This document shows, piece after piece, positions 1-10,132 of a DNA stretch of 38,902 nucleotides. Source of the stretch: Bacteroidales bacterium (lineage in GTDB: Bacteria; Bacteroidota; Bacteroidia; Bacteroidales; UBA3824); contig JAGCYI010000007.1 in assembly GCA_017960885.1 (NCBI GenBank), positions 1-38,902 on the forward strand, given 5' to 3'. Made by a program: the position numbers and the translations under genes. The notes under the pieces were generated by a model. It did no database searches, was not told the origin of the DNA, and saw only the letters and a list, made by a program, of their open reading frames with translations. The stretch's first letter is position 1. Each line of letters opens with the position of its first letter.

Positions 1-75
1 TAAAAAAATGATTTTACCAATAACTCGTGGCACAAATTATGTTTACAATTTTACTAAAGAAATTATTTTTATGTT

Positions 76-2781
76 ATGTACAATTACACTCAATATCCAG
101 CAAGTATAATTCCGCGTAATATTTTAGAGGCGCAGGACAGCAAAATACCCGTGCCTAATGCTCCACAGCTTCCCGTGCGTCCAACGCTTGAGAAAATGCG
201 CTATACAGGATTTTTCCTTACGGCTATAACGGCGTTGCTTATTGTTGCTTACAAGTTTAGCATTGTGCCATCGAATGCTTGGCTCACTGCTATGCTAACG
301 GTATTTTTGGTCGCATCTGTTAGTGTGATGGTTTACAACGTAATTTCAAACCGTTTTAAAAAACTCGCCAACCAAAAATCGATCGAAAACTATGAATACC
401 TGATGCGCTGCTACAACGATGAACTTGCGGCTGTTGACGAGGCACACCGTCAGAACAACGACCGCGCAGCTCTCGCCCGTTTCCGTAGCCAGAAGGTTTC
501 CGAAGCCCTTATGCTCACCAATTGTCAGTTGAAACCTGCCGAGCAGTGCGACGTAGATTGCAACGACGATTTTTACCAGATTCTCAACGAGTATTTCCCT
601 GAAAAGGTGCTCACTAACTACACCATTGCGCAAGACGACGACAATTCTTGCTTTGTGCCTAATTATATTGTTTCGGTCTCTGACCGCAAACTTTATATTG
701 ATGTGGAGATTGACGTGCCTTATGATCTCGAATCTGGTGAACCTCAGTCGTTTGTGGGCTCTCCGGCAAATCCCGACGAGGAGAGTTTTTCTAAACAAAA
801 TCACGATAGTTTCTTTGAAAAAGAAGGATGGGTGGTTATCCGTTTTGCCGAAGAACAGATTGTGAAACAGCCTATTAGTTGTTGCAAGTATATTGCACAA
901 ACCATTTACGAGCTTATCGGCGACGACCTTGTGCTCCAGAAATTTAATACCGTCGACAATATTACACCTTTGGACACATGGACTTTCTCCCAGTGCGAAT
1001 CGCTGAGGGAAGAGCGTTACCGCGAAAACTATCTCGGTATTGAAAATTATACTCAATCCGAAGATGCTCAAGAAGAAACACCTCAAGACGATTCTATTCA
1101 AGATATTGCACCTCAAGAGGATACCAAACAAGAAGATAATTTACAAGAAGGACTAACTATACACGAAGAAAACACATCGGATATGAACAATCAAATTGAA
1201 AACACTACCTCTGAGGATACTGTCAATCCTCATTTTATGAACACTATCGACGAACCGCTTCCAGAACCAGAACCAGAACCTGAGCAAGAGCCAGAACAAG
1301 AGCCAGAACAAGAGTCTGCTCCCGAACCCGTTCAAGAGGAATCAACACCTGAGCCTGTTGCAGAGACTCCCGAGGCTCCTGTATTTGCCGACTCAAGATC
1401 GGAGGAGAAGAAAAATATTGTTGACCTTGTGGCAAAGATGAACGAGTGTCACAATCTTGAAAAGTGGGATTTCTTGCTCGACTACTGCAACAAGGTGATT
1501 TCTACCGACCCAGATTTCCAGTTGGCGTATCTGCGAAGGAGCACTGCTTATGGCAATCTCGGAAAACTTGAATTAGCTATCGAAGATTGCGAAACAGTTA
1601 TTAAAATGAATCCCGACAATCCCGACGCCTACTACAACGCCGCCGTGGCAAGCCTTATGCTCCGCCGTTACGAAAAGGCTATTGAATTTTTCAAACTTGC
1701 AATTTCGCACAAAATAGCCCATTCCGACGAAGTGCTGCTTACCCTTGCCGGAGTTTATGAGAAAATTGGCGACGTGGCTGGTTACAACGAGTATCTGCAA
1801 CAGTCAGCAGCTCTTGGCAATAATACCGCAAGAGTGATGATTATTAAGCAGAAACAAGACGAAGGCAAGAACGCCGGCACCCAGTTCAAGGGTTTTAACA
1901 CGCGTAATATCAAAATTGCCCACGAAGGCGTCAGCGATATAAGTTTCAGTTTCAACGACGAATACATTGCTATCGCCGACCAAAGCCGCAAACTCAGGGT
2001 ATTTGACACTTCGTCGTGGGAAACTGTTCATAAACAAGATGTTAACGCTACTGCGATAGCATTCAGCCGCAACAACAAGTTTATGGCTGTTGGCGGTCAG
2101 AGTTTCCTTAGGGTGATGAATATATCGTCTGACGGTTTCTCGCTATATTCCGATATCATTAACTACACCGGCAGTATCAAAAAACTGTTTTTCCATCCTT
2201 TCAACAACGACACTCTGTTTGTAAGCGACAATTTTTCGCTCTACAAGGTGGATATTAAATCAAAGGTGATAAATAAGGCAATTTCAGACTTCTGCCTTAT
2301 GTCGGTGTCGCGCGATATGCAGTATGTGGCGGGCTTCGACTATATGCACAATATGAAGATTTATCGTATCAACGCTTTGTCGGAGATATTCAGGCTTGGA
2401 TACAATAGTTCCGACGAGATTAAATCGATGGCTATCAACACCGATGCCACAAGACTTATTTACGGATTTAAGAACGGCCGTGTGTGCGTCTACAATCCTC
2501 AGATACCTATGCCAGTTTCGGAGTTTGATATAGGCAGCGAGGTTATCGACATTAAGATAAGCAGCGATTCGATGTTTTTCTCGGTGCTCGGCGCAGACAG
2601 AAGACTGAGATTTTTCAATGCTTCCACTTCTGAGCGAGGACGCGAGATATCAATGATGCTATTCCCACGGCTTGTATCTATGAGCAATTCGTCGAATATG
2701 TTGGCTATTGGCAATTTCAACGACGATGTAGATATTATTTTTACTAACGAAACAGTGGTGGAAACCTCTACTCGCGCATAG
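76..2781 (+). CDS. membrane-anchored TPR and WD40-repeat protein with a nuclease-fold-like segment
   Basis: This 901-residue protein has no name I recognise. Two hydrophobic segments lie at about residues 43-61 and 68-90. A globular part at about 165-285 resembles the DUF559/Vsr-type restriction-nuclease fold: a PNYIVS strand, YIDVEID, then HDSFF and GWVVIRFAEEQI. A low-complexity acidic linker follows (about 320-440, Gln/Glu/Pro-rich), then roughly three TPR units (450-590) with the typical A/G-Y/L pattern. The C-terminal third (about 610-890) consists of short WD40-like beta repeats. The ATG at 76 is used; another ATG at 71 is out of frame. It sits 3 nt ahead of the HAD phosphatase gene, so the two are probably co-transcribed. 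TPR and WD40 parts suggest a membrane-tethered protein scaffold. The nuclease-like segment has Asn at residue 196 where this fold normally has Asp, so catalysis is doubtful. The gene is certain; the role is unknown. Confidence 0.9.
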   Translation: MYNYTQYPASIIPRNILEAQDSKIPVPNAPQLPVRPTLEKMRYTGFFLTAITALLIVAYKFSIVPSNAWLTAMLTVFLVASVSVMVYNVISNRFKKLANQKSIENYEYLMRCYNDELAAVDEAHRQNNDRAALARFRSQKVSEALMLTNCQLKPAEQCDVDCNDDFYQILNEYFPEKVLTNYTIAQDDDNSCFVPNYIVSVSDRKLYIDVEIDVPYDLESGEPQSFVGSPANPDEESFSKQNHDSFFEKEGWVVIRFAEEQIVKQPISCCKYIAQTIYELIGDDLVLQKFNTVDNITPLDTWTFSQCESLREERYRENYLGIENYTQSEDAQEETPQDDSIQDIAPQEDTKQEDNLQEGLTIHEENTSDMNNQIENTTSEDTVNPHFMNTIDEPLPEPEPEPEQEPEQEPEQESAPEPVQEESTPEPVAETPEAPVFADSRSEEKKNIVDLVAKMNECHNLEKWDFLLDYCNKVISTDPDFQLAYLRRSTAYGNLGKLELAIEDCETVIKMNPDNPDAYYNAAVASLMLRRYEKAIEFFKLAISHKIAHSDEVLLTLAGVYEKIGDVAGYNEYLQQSAALGNNTARVMIIKQKQDEGKNAGTQFKGFNTRNIKIAHEGVSDISFSFNDEYIAIADQSRKLRVFDTSSWETVHKQDVNATAIAFSRNNKFMAVGGQSFLRVMNISSDGFSLYSDIINYTGSIKKLFFHPFNNDTLFVSDNFSLYKVDIKSKVINKAISDFCLMSVSRDMQYVAGFDYMHNMKIYRINALSEIFRLGYNSSDEIKSMAINTDATRLIYGFKNGRVCVYNPQIPMPVSEFDIGSEVIDIKISSDSMFFSVLGADRRLRFFNASTSERGREISMMLFPRLVSMSNSSNMLAIGNFNDDVDIIFTNETVVETSTRA
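1261..1314 (+). repeat. in-frame coding repeat (Pro-Glu / Gln-Glu-Pro-Glu)
   Basis: The linker of the TPR/WD40 protein contains three copies of a 6-nt unit (ccagaa, 1261-1278) followed by three near-identical 12-nt units ending in caagag (1279-1314). All unit lengths are multiples of three, so slippage would change linker length without shifting the frame. Confidence 0.8.
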
Positions 2782-2784
2782 ATT

Positions 2785-3414
2785 ATGCACCGCTCTATTG
2801 TGCTGTTTGATTTTGACGGTACGCTTGCCGACACTTTTGAAACCGGTGCTGCGCTTATCAACGAGTTCGCCGGCAGGTTTGGATATAAAACCATCGATTT
2901 TGCTAAAAACCGCAATCTTTCTGCTCGGGAGCTTGTAAAGCTTTCGGGCGTAAGATGGTGGCAGATTCCTCGTTTGGTGAGGTTTTTTAGAAAGGAGTCG
3001 GCTCGCAATGCCTACAATATTCAACCTTGCCAAGGTGTGCCCGAAATGTTGAGGAATATTTCGCAAAGTGCTGATTTGGGTATTCTTACCACAAATACAA
3101 CCCATGCAGTAGAGTGTTTTTTGCGAAACCACAATCTTGAATCCTATTTCGGATATGTGAAAACCGGAGTGCCTCTGTTTGGCAAGCGTCGTGCTCTCGG
3201 TAGTGCCGTGCGGCTGCTACAAAAAAAATATACCTTAATATTATATGTAGGAGACGAAATCCGCGACATAGAGGCTTGCCGAGCCGCAGGTGTGGAGATT
3301 ATTTCCGTTTCGTGGGGCTTTAATGCGCACGAAGTATTAGCCGAAGCAAACCCCTCTGTAGCCAAATCTGCCGGAGAACTTGAACAGCTAATCGTCAGAC
3401 GGATAGATGCTTAG
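2785..3414 (+). CDS. HAD-superfamily phosphatase, phosphoglycolate-phosphatase-like
   Basis: This 209-residue cytoplasmic hydrolase has all four HAD motifs. Motif I is DFDGT with the nucleophile Asp9 and acid Asp11; motif II is LTTNT near 101-105; the motif III Lys is near 134; motif IV is GDEIRD with acids at 157-161. A helical cap lies between motifs I and II (about 18-85), as in the Gph/PGMB subfamily. Length is normal for the family. Substrate cannot be told from the sequence; phosphoglycolate or a small sugar phosphate is the usual guess. It begins 3 nt after the TPR/WD40 gene, implying translational coupling. Its stop codon overlaps the stop codon of the convergent STAND ATPase gene by 4 nt, leaving no room for a terminator between them. 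Confidence 0.88.
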   Translation: MHRSIVLFDFDGTLADTFETGAALINEFAGRFGYKTIDFAKNRNLSARELVKLSGVRWWQIPRLVRFFRKESARNAYNIQPCQGVPEMLRNISQSADLGILTTNTTHAVECFLRNHNLESYFGYVKTGVPLFGKRRALGSAVRLLQKKYTLILYVGDEIRDIEACRAAGVEIISVSWGFNAHEVLAEANPSVAKSAGELEQLIVRRIDA

Positions 3415-6400
3415 TTGGTTTTAAAATGATCCGAAAACATTTTCAATGCCTGACGAAGCATAGGAACTTGGTCTAAAAATCCTTCAATTTGCGGAACTAT
3501 ACTTTTGAATAATACCTGCGATTCGTTGTATTCACCTTGAAACACAAGTTGGATAAATTTCAGAATCCTTGCAAACGACATTGTTTCGTAATTGTTGCCC
3601 TCTGGTTCTAAGAGAGTTATGGCACGGTTGATACATTCTGCCGCAATGTTAAACTCTTTGTAAAAACGCATAAGGATGTCGGCTTTTTCGAGCAATACAG
3701 AGGCTTCGGCAAGAGGTTGACCTGTGGCAGTGGCTGTGTTAACCGCCCGGTCGATGTATGCAAGAGCAATCACTTTCTCATCGCACGAAACATTGTAACG
3801 CGCCTGAGATACAATTGCTTGTATTTCTAAATCGGTATCTTTTTCTGTTTTGGCAAGGTCGGCGGCGTTAGACAACAGCTTGGTGATAAAGTCGTACATG
3901 GTGAGCGTTTTGCCGTTGAAGTCGATAGTAGCCGCCATTTTTCCGCAGTTTTCTGCAAAAATAGTAGCCATACTGTAATAGAGGTGCGCAGCGGCATCCC
4001 AAAGGTCGCGGGCAAAGAGGATGTCCAACGCCTGTTGGAATTTTTTTACAGCCTCGTCGAAGTTTCCAATTTTGATATAGATTTGCGCAGAGGCACGCAG
4101 GGCGTTACATTTTGTGTCGATGTCGGGAGCGATGTCAAAAATGTGCATAATCTGATTTGCCAGCAGAGAAGCATCGTCGTTTCGTCGCAAGATTGTGTAC
4201 GACTCGGCACGTCCCAGCAGGGCTTTTATCATTCCTGTATAGTTGTCGTTGTTTTTAAACATGTGGAATGCCTTGTTGAAGTATGTGGATGCCGATTCTA
4301 TGTCGCCTTTGGTTTCAAAAATGGTGGTGGCTGTAGATAGAGCGCATTCTGCAAGGGCGGCAGCATCTATGTGAAACTCTTTTTCAAAAGATTCAAATGC
4401 TCTGCGGTAGTATTCTGCCGCTTTGGAACGGTTGCCGAGACGGTCGTACATAAGTGCCACATTTTTAAGATTGTTGAATAGTCCTTCGCTTTTAAACTCT
4501 TCTTTATCATACTCTTCGCAGGCTTTTATGTAAAACTCGAGCGCACGTGGGTAGAAACCTATTGTGTCGTAGGTGTACCCGATATTGTTGCACAGATATG
4601 CGGTGCGAGAGTGGGCTTCGGTTTCTGAACTGAGTTTCAGTGCTTTGGAATATTTTTCTATAGCCTTAGTATACTCTTTGTTTTCAAAAAAGTAGTCGGC
4701 GGTGGCGGTGTAGGTCTGAATCAGCGTGTCGGTGATAGTGTTGTCTTTGGGTTCTGTGTCGTTTTGCAGAAGGTCTTCTAATATAATCTCAGCGTTGTTG
4801 AGGTAAGAGTAACCTGTTTCGCGTTCTTTAGTGTGCATAAGTGCCGCAGCAGCGTGGAAAAGCGATTCGGCTCTACGCACAGGTTTGCTTGCAGCGTTGA
4901 AATATTGGGCAGCCAAAACGTAGTTTTCTGCCTCTTTTTCATAATCGTATTCATCGTAGAACATTCCGATTAGGGCGTAGGCGGAGGCTATTTGTTCCGA
5001 ATCGCCAATCTGCCTATATGTTTCCACTACCTGATGTTGGCAGATGAGGGCTTCGCTTAGATCGCCGGCGTCGGAATAGATGTAGGCAAGTGTCGACAGT
5101 GTATCGGCGTATCTGTCGAGCTCGTTGTTTTGGTAATAGAGGTCAATTGCTCTTTTGTAATATTCTATAGCCTTGATAGTTTCATATTGTTCGTTGTACA
5201 TACAGGCAAGAGTTCCGGTTGCGAAAGCCTCGGCATGTATGTCGCCAATACTTTTGCATAGCTCCACAGATTCGTCGAGCACTCTTTGCGCTTCTTTGTA
5301 TTCGTTGAGCATTCGCATAGTGTCGCCTGCAAATGTCAGATTTTTTACGTACTCTTTGGTGTCGCCAGTTTTTTTGTAGATTCTGGCGGCGTGAAGAAAA
5401 GCTGTTTTAGCCTTGTCGAATTTTTCGTTGTTGTAGTATAGCTTTGCGAGCGCGTTAAGGTTGTAGGCTTCTTGCGTTTTTAACTTGGTCTTGTGGTAAA
5501 GTTCAATTGCCTTTTCGTAATATGTTTCGGCGCGGGCAATGTTTTCCTGCTCTTCGTAGATGCTTGCAAGATTAGAGTAGTTGAGGGCGGCAGCTGCTTT
5601 GTCGTTGTGCGGAGTGTTGATGGCAAGAGCCTCTGTATAGTAATGAGCTGCGTTTTTGAAATCTTGCTTTGCGAAATAAATGTTGCCTATATTGTTGTAA
5701 ACAGCGGCGCGGCTAACCTCGTCGTTGCTTTGCTCAGAAAGTTCGAGCGACTTGTTGAAGCACTGCATAGCTTCGTCGATATTCTCAGCACCGTAATGCA
5801 AGTTGCCAATGGCGTTGTAGTCGGCTATCATACCGGCAATATCGTGGTTGTCTTGGTCGGTTTTGAGGGCGAGTTCGTAGTAGCGGATTGCTATGTCGTT
5901 TTGAGATTTCTGCGCATAAACCGAACCTAAGTTGCTGTATGTAAGAGCTATGCCATAATGATGGTCGGAGTTTGTGTCGTTTTCGAGGGCTGCGTTGAAA
6001 TATTTTTCGGCACCGTCTTCATCGCCGCTGCTAAGCAGAGCTATTCCAATGTTGTTGTAACTGATTGATATCTTGGCAGAATTGCCCAACATGCGGTCAA
6101 TTTCTAATGCCTTATGGAAGTATGCCAATGCATCGGCGTAGTTGCTTTGGGCATTGTCGGCGATACCCATATTGTTGTAGCAGTTGGCAATGTTGATTCT
6201 GTCGCCAGTGGTAAAGCACAGTCGAAGTGCTTCGGTAAAGTATCTTTTTGCATCCGCGTATCGGCTGTCGGTGTCGAAAGAAAGACCCACGTTGATATAT
6301 GCCTTTGCAAGCATATGTGGCATAGCGGCTTTTGTATAATAAGCTATAGATTCGGATAGTAAAGTGTATGAGCTTGGGTTGTCGTTGGTAGCCCTTTTCA

Positions 6401-7817
6401 GCGTGGCGTAGTCAATTTTTACGGCTGCAGCTTTCTCCTCGTTGCCGGCTTTGATGTATCGTTGGAGCGCCAAATCCAAATAGTGGGCGGCAGCGGTATA
6501 GTTGTTTCGCATAAGGTTCATCTTGCCCAAGGCATGGTAACAGTCGTTGAGTGCGGGATGAGAAGCCATATGCTTGATAAGGTTTACCGATGTTTGCAAG
6601 TTGACCTCGGCCTGGTTGAAATCTGCCATATTGAGGTATTCGTAGCCTTTGCAGTAATATCCAGCCGAAGTGTAGTATCTGTCGTTGTGCCGAGTGGCTT
6701 CAATCAGTAGCTGGTCGGCACATTCGAGAGCCTCTCGGTAGTATCCAAGCCACGATAGTGCTTTGTGTTTAACTTGCAGAGCTACAGCGCGGTATTGAAA
6801 CGAGGCGTCGTTGTCGCGAAAACGTACAAGCGATGCTATGCATGAGTCGGCAAGTTCTATGGCGTTGAGCATCGAAGGTTTGTATGCTGCCTCTATTGCT
6901 TTGTCTAACAGGTCTTTAGGGTTGCCTAAAATGATGGTCTTGGGTTTTGAGTATCGGTATCGGCTGTTGTTGGAAGGTTTTGAGATAACGTTTTCCAATT
7001 GTCGCGCCGATGAATAAAAATTTAAATTTGAAATAGACCATTTGCTGTTTTCGAGCTTGATGTCGCCGTTGTTTTGCATATAATCAAGCAAGTTGACTAT
7101 AAAGGCAGGTTTGCCATTCGAAACCGAGTGGATAATATTTGCAGTATCGGTGGGGAATGTGTTTTTAGGAAACCGTGCAGTTAGCAGGTCGGCAGTGTCG
7201 GAGAGTTTTAACGGCTCTGGCACGAGTTCGCACAGTCCTCCCGATTCCCAAGCAGATGTGATGTTTCCTATTGTGATAGGGAAGAGGTCGCGGCGTATGC
7301 GGTTGGTCAATGGGTCGGCAGTTACCTTTGAGTCTGACATATTGTATGCCGCCACAGCCATAATTTTGCAAGGTTCGTCTACAATATGACGTGCTAGAGT
7401 GTAAATCATACTGTAAATGTCGGGGTTGCAGTATTGGAGGTCGTCGGCGGAGATTATCAGCGGAGTGGTTTCAGAAATCTGTAACAGAATTTTAAAAAAA
7501 TAGTCTGCCACCGCTTCTGGCGAAGACTTCCTAAAAAACTCGCGAATATCTAAAGATGTTTTTTTGCCCATACAGAGCCTGTAAAACAATCCATACGACA
7601 CTGCGGCACTTGCGCATCTACATTTGAACGATATGGTAACGCAGGTTTTAATGGCAGAAGCTTTCTGAGCGAAATGATTTACCAAAGCCGATTTGCCGCA
7701 TCCAACTTCGCCGCTTACGAGCATAATCTGCCCTTTGCCACCGCAAGCCAGCTCGTAGAGGTTGTGCATGCGGTGGAGTTCTTTTTCGCGACCTACAAAT
7801 ATATCTCTGTTGCTCAA
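3411..7817 (-). CDS. STAND/AAA-type ATPase with a very long TPR array
   Basis: This 1468-residue protein starts with an Orc1/STAND-like NTPase. VGRE lies at 8-11, the Walker A motif GEVGCGKS at 36-43, and a Walker B-like LIISADD at 120-126. A winged-helix-like remainder extends to about 270. From about 300 to 1440 it is almost entirely TPR units, many close to consensus (NNIG, Y..AL.YY.KAL), on the order of 25-30 repeats. No transmembrane segment, LuxR/HTH domain or enzymatic effector is visible at either end. The start overlaps the stop of the hybrid kinase gene by 4 nt (ATGA type), so it is the last gene of the five-gene operon and translationally coupled to the kinase. By analogy with STAND proteins such as MalT, the TPR array probably senses a ligand or partner and the NTPase switches assembly. 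The partner is presumably one of the operon products; this is inference. Confidence 0.9.
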   Translation of the reverse strand: MSNRDIFVGREKELHRMHNLYELACGGKGQIMLVSGEVGCGKSALVNHFAQKASAIKTCVTISFKCRCASAAVSYGLFYRLCMGKKTSLDIREFFRKSSPEAVADYFFKILLQISETTPLIISADDLQYCNPDIYSMIYTLARHIVDEPCKIMAVAAYNMSDSKVTADPLTNRIRRDLFPITIGNITSAWESGGLCELVPEPLKLSDTADLLTARFPKNTFPTDTANIIHSVSNGKPAFIVNLLDYMQNNGDIKLENSKWSISNLNFYSSARQLENVISKPSNNSRYRYSKPKTIILGNPKDLLDKAIEAAYKPSMLNAIELADSCIASLVRFRDNDASFQYRAVALQVKHKALSWLGYYREALECADQLLIEATRHNDRYYTSAGYYCKGYEYLNMADFNQAEVNLQTSVNLIKHMASHPALNDCYHALGKMNLMRNNYTAAAHYLDLALQRYIKAGNEEKAAAVKIDYATLKRATNDNPSSYTLLSESIAYYTKAAMPHMLAKAYINVGLSFDTDSRYADAKRYFTEALRLCFTTGDRINIANCYNNMGIADNAQSNYADALAYFHKALEIDRMLGNSAKISISYNNIGIALLSSGDEDGAEKYFNAALENDTNSDHHYGIALTYSNLGSVYAQKSQNDIAIRYYELALKTDQDNHDIAGMIADYNAIGNLHYGAENIDEAMQCFNKSLELSEQSNDEVSRAAVYNNIGNIYFAKQDFKNAAHYYTEALAINTPHNDKAAAALNYSNLASIYEEQENIARAETYYEKAIELYHKTKLKTQEAYNLNALAKLYYNNEKFDKAKTAFLHAARIYKKTGDTKEYVKNLTFAGDTMRMLNEYKEAQRVLDESVELCKSIGDIHAEAFATGTLACMYNEQYETIKAIEYYKRAIDLYYQNNELDRYADTLSTLAYIYSDAGDLSEALICQHQVVETYRQIGDSEQIASAYALIGMFYDEYDYEKEAENYVLAAQYFNAASKPVRRAESLFHAAAALMHTKERETGYSYLNNAEIILEDLLQNDTEPKDNTITDTLIQTYTATADYFFENKEYTKAIEKYSKALKLSSETEAHSRTAYLCNNIGYTYDTIGFYPRALEFYIKACEEYDKEEFKSEGLFNNLKNVALMYDRLGNRSKAAEYYRRAFESFEKEFHIDAAALAECALSTATTIFETKGDIESASTYFNKAFHMFKNNDNYTGMIKALLGRAESYTILRRNDDASLLANQIMHIFDIAPDIDTKCNALRASAQIYIKIGNFDEAVKKFQQALDILFARDLWDAAAHLYYSMATIFAENCGKMAATIDFNGKTLTMYDFITKLLSNAADLAKTEKDTDLEIQAIVSQARYNVSCDEKVIALAYIDRAVNTATATGQPLAEASVLLEKADILMRFYKEFNIAAECINRAITLLEPEGNNYETMSFARILKFIQLVFQGEYNESQVLFKSIVPQIEGFLDQVPMLRQALKMFSDHFKTN

Positions 7818-10099
7818 CTCTTCTTTTTTAAGAACCCGCTAAGCACTTTCATCAGTAGGCTGATATTGAGGGGTTTGGTAAGGTAATAATTGCATCCCGC
7901 TTTGATGGTTTTTTCCTTTTCGTCGCTAAGGGCGTAGGCGGTTTGCGCAATGATAATGATATCTTTGTCGAACTCTCTGATAGCACGTGTGGCTTCGTAA
8001 CCGTCCATCACAGGCATCTTTATGTCCATAAGTATCAGGTCGATATCTTTGCGGTTTCGTGCAATGTCTACAGCTTGACCACCGTCTTCTGCCCATATTA
8101 TCTCAGCGCCAGTTTCGGCAAAGATCTCTTTCATGAGCATACGGTTCATCTCCTCGTCTTCGGCTACCATTATTTTTTTGCCGTTGAGCGAAATCTCGTC
8201 GTCGGAAGAACTAGATGCGCCGTATTCGTCGGCAGTGTTGAGTTCGGGGTCGTAGGGGAGGGTGAAGAAGAATGTGCTTCCTTCGCCTTCGGTGGATTCT
8301 ACCCACATTTTGCCGCCGAGCAGTTCCACAAGTTTTTTAGAGATGGCAAGTCCGAGACCTGTTCCCTGCTGGTTTTTGTCGTCTTTTTGCTCTATTTGTC
8401 CAAACCGTTCAAAAATAACCTTGAGTTTGTCTTGCGGCATACCCTGACCAGTGTCTTTAACATAGAAGAGTAGTTCTTCGGGAGTGTTGAAACGGTATCC
8501 AAATTCGATGAAGCCCTTTTCGGTGAATTTCATCGCATTGGTTATCAGGTTGTTGATAATTTGCTTGAAACGGAAGGGGTCGGTTTCTATTTGGAAGTCG
8601 TCGGATTCTACCGTGTTCTTTACCGAAAATCCGATACCCTTTTCTTTGATGTTGTTAATCTGATATTGAGAAATATAGATTTCGTTCATCATTGGGTTGA
8701 GAGCCGATTTGCGAGTCTTCACTTTCAGCTGTCCAGCTTCTATTTTTGATATGTCGATAATGTCGTTGATGAGGTTGAGAAGGCTTCTGCCGCTGCTTAC
8801 TATGAGATCGAGGTATTTAGCCTTGGTGCCAGTAAGACCGCTTGTTTTTGCCAAAAGTTCTGAGAATCCGATAATTGAGTTCATCGGGGTGCGGATTTCG
8901 TGGCTCATGTTGGCAAGGAAAGCAGATTTTAGTTTGTCGGATTCTTCGGCTTTCTGCTTTGCTTCGATAAGTTCAGCTTCTCTCTGTTTGCGTTTGGTGA
9001 TGTCGCGGATGGTGAGAGCGCATCCTTTTGCAGTGTCGGTATCGTAATACGACACAGTCATGTCGGCAATGTATGTTTCGCCGTTTTTATTTACGCAAAC
9101 GCCCTCAAACGGTGCTTCGGTATATTTACACGAACCTGTTTCGAGGAATTTCTTAACCTCTGCCTCGGCACCAGCTCGGCGGCTTTGTTCGGGCTGGAGC
9201 AGGTTGAGCAACGGCATACCTTGAACTTCGTCGTTGCGGTAACCAGTGAGCTTTTCGGCAGCGGGGTTGAGCGATATAACTTTAACTTTTTCGTCGGTAA
9301 CGATGAGCGCCTCGAAAGCGTTCATGCTCAGCTTGGTGTAAATCTCGTTGGTGGCTTTCTCTTGCAGCACAGCCTTCTGACGTTCAGATTCGGTTTTGGC
9401 TATGAGCTGAGTCATCTTGTCGAATTCGTTGTAGAGGTCAGCCACATCGTCGTGGTTTTTGGGAAGTTTGATATTTTGAGTATAGTTTTTTGAGTCGTTG
9501 GCATTTTTGATGTGCTCGGTAAGTTTGTGGATAGGGTCGGAGAGGGGTTTTGAAATCATCCTCGAACTTATCAGCATTATCAGCAGGGTAATGACAATTG
9601 TGCCGAGAAACATTGCTACAAAGTAGTTGAGTTTTCGGGTAGAGAGCTCCGCAGTGGACACTTCCACGTATACCGAGCCAACGATATCTTGGTCGAGGAT
9701 GCACGGCTTGGTGATGATAAGGTAGTTTCCTTCAAACCTGGCGGTGCTTTTTGGCTCGAATGTGGGCGGCGGATTAAAATCCTTGTTGTTTTCGTAGGTG
9801 TGGCTGTAGACCTGTTTTTGGTCAGCGTCGTAGAATTGTACAAATTCGATTGCCGGGAAAACAGAATAGTTTTCGCAACGGGTTTTCAGGTCTTCGAGCT
9901 GGTTCAAAGGGATACAAGCCACGCCTTCGATGGCGAGCATTTTGGCTATTCCCTCAAATTTAGTCTCGAAGTCATCTTTGTTGGCAGTACTCAGCACGGC
10001 GGTACTGCAGATATAACACAATACGGCGCATATAACCACTGCCGCTGTTACCCCAATGGTAATCTTGTGCTTGATAGGTAGGTTGGCTAAAGGATTCAT
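7814..10099 (-). CDS. transmembrane hybrid histidine kinase with PAS and C-terminal receiver
   Basis: This 761-residue inner-membrane kinase has a complete set of domains. TM1 lies at about 12-35, an extracytoplasmic sensor of about 120 residues follows, and TM2 is at 157-178. A HAMP linker (about 180-235) leads into a PAS domain (about 250-370). HisKA carries the phospho-acceptor His400 in MSHEIRTPMN. The HATPase has N-box Asn521, DTGQGMP at 549-555 and GTGLGLA at 579-585. The REC domain (643-761) has acidic DEE, phospho-acceptor Asp692 in LMDIKMP and Lys742. All catalytic residues are present, so it should autophosphorylate and pass phosphate to its own receiver. No separate response regulator or HPt protein occurs in the window. 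It lies between the YfiR-like gene (33-nt gap) and the STAND ATPase (4-nt overlap). The YfiR-like protein may act on its periplasmic domain; this is inference. Confidence 0.95.
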   Translation of the reverse strand: MNPLANLPIKHKITIGVTAAVVICAVLCYICSTAVLSTANKDDFETKFEGIAKMLAIEGVACIPLNQLEDLKTRCENYSVFPAIEFVQFYDADQKQVYSHTYENNKDFNPPPTFEPKSTARFEGNYLIITKPCILDQDIVGSVYVEVSTAELSTRKLNYFVAMFLGTIVITLLIMLISSRMISKPLSDPIHKLTEHIKNANDSKNYTQNIKLPKNHDDVADLYNEFDKMTQLIAKTESERQKAVLQEKATNEIYTKLSMNAFEALIVTDEKVKVISLNPAAEKLTGYRNDEVQGMPLLNLLQPEQSRRAGAEAEVKKFLETGSCKYTEAPFEGVCVNKNGETYIADMTVSYYDTDTAKGCALTIRDITKRKQREAELIEAKQKAEESDKLKSAFLANMSHEIRTPMNSIIGFSELLAKTSGLTGTKAKYLDLIVSSGRSLLNLINDIIDISKIEAGQLKVKTRKSALNPMMNEIYISQYQINNIKEKGIGFSVKNTVESDDFQIETDPFRFKQIINNLITNAMKFTEKGFIEFGYRFNTPEELLFYVKDTGQGMPQDKLKVIFERFGQIEQKDDKNQQGTGLGLAISKKLVELLGGKMWVESTEGEGSTFFFTLPYDPELNTADEYGASSSSDDEISLNGKKIMVAEDEEMNRMLMKEIFAETGAEIIWAEDGGQAVDIARNRKDIDLILMDIKMPVMDGYEATRAIREFDKDIIIIAQTAYALSDEKEKTIKAGCNYYLTKPLNISLLMKVLSGFLKKKS

Positions 10100-10132
10100 A
10101 ATGTGTGTCTTTTAATGTCTTTCTTTTTCTTT

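Noticed and set aside
346..1131. 261-codon open frame on the minus strand
   Set aside because: It lies wholly inside the TPR/WD40 gene, has no recognisable domain and reads as the antisense of codon-biased sequence.
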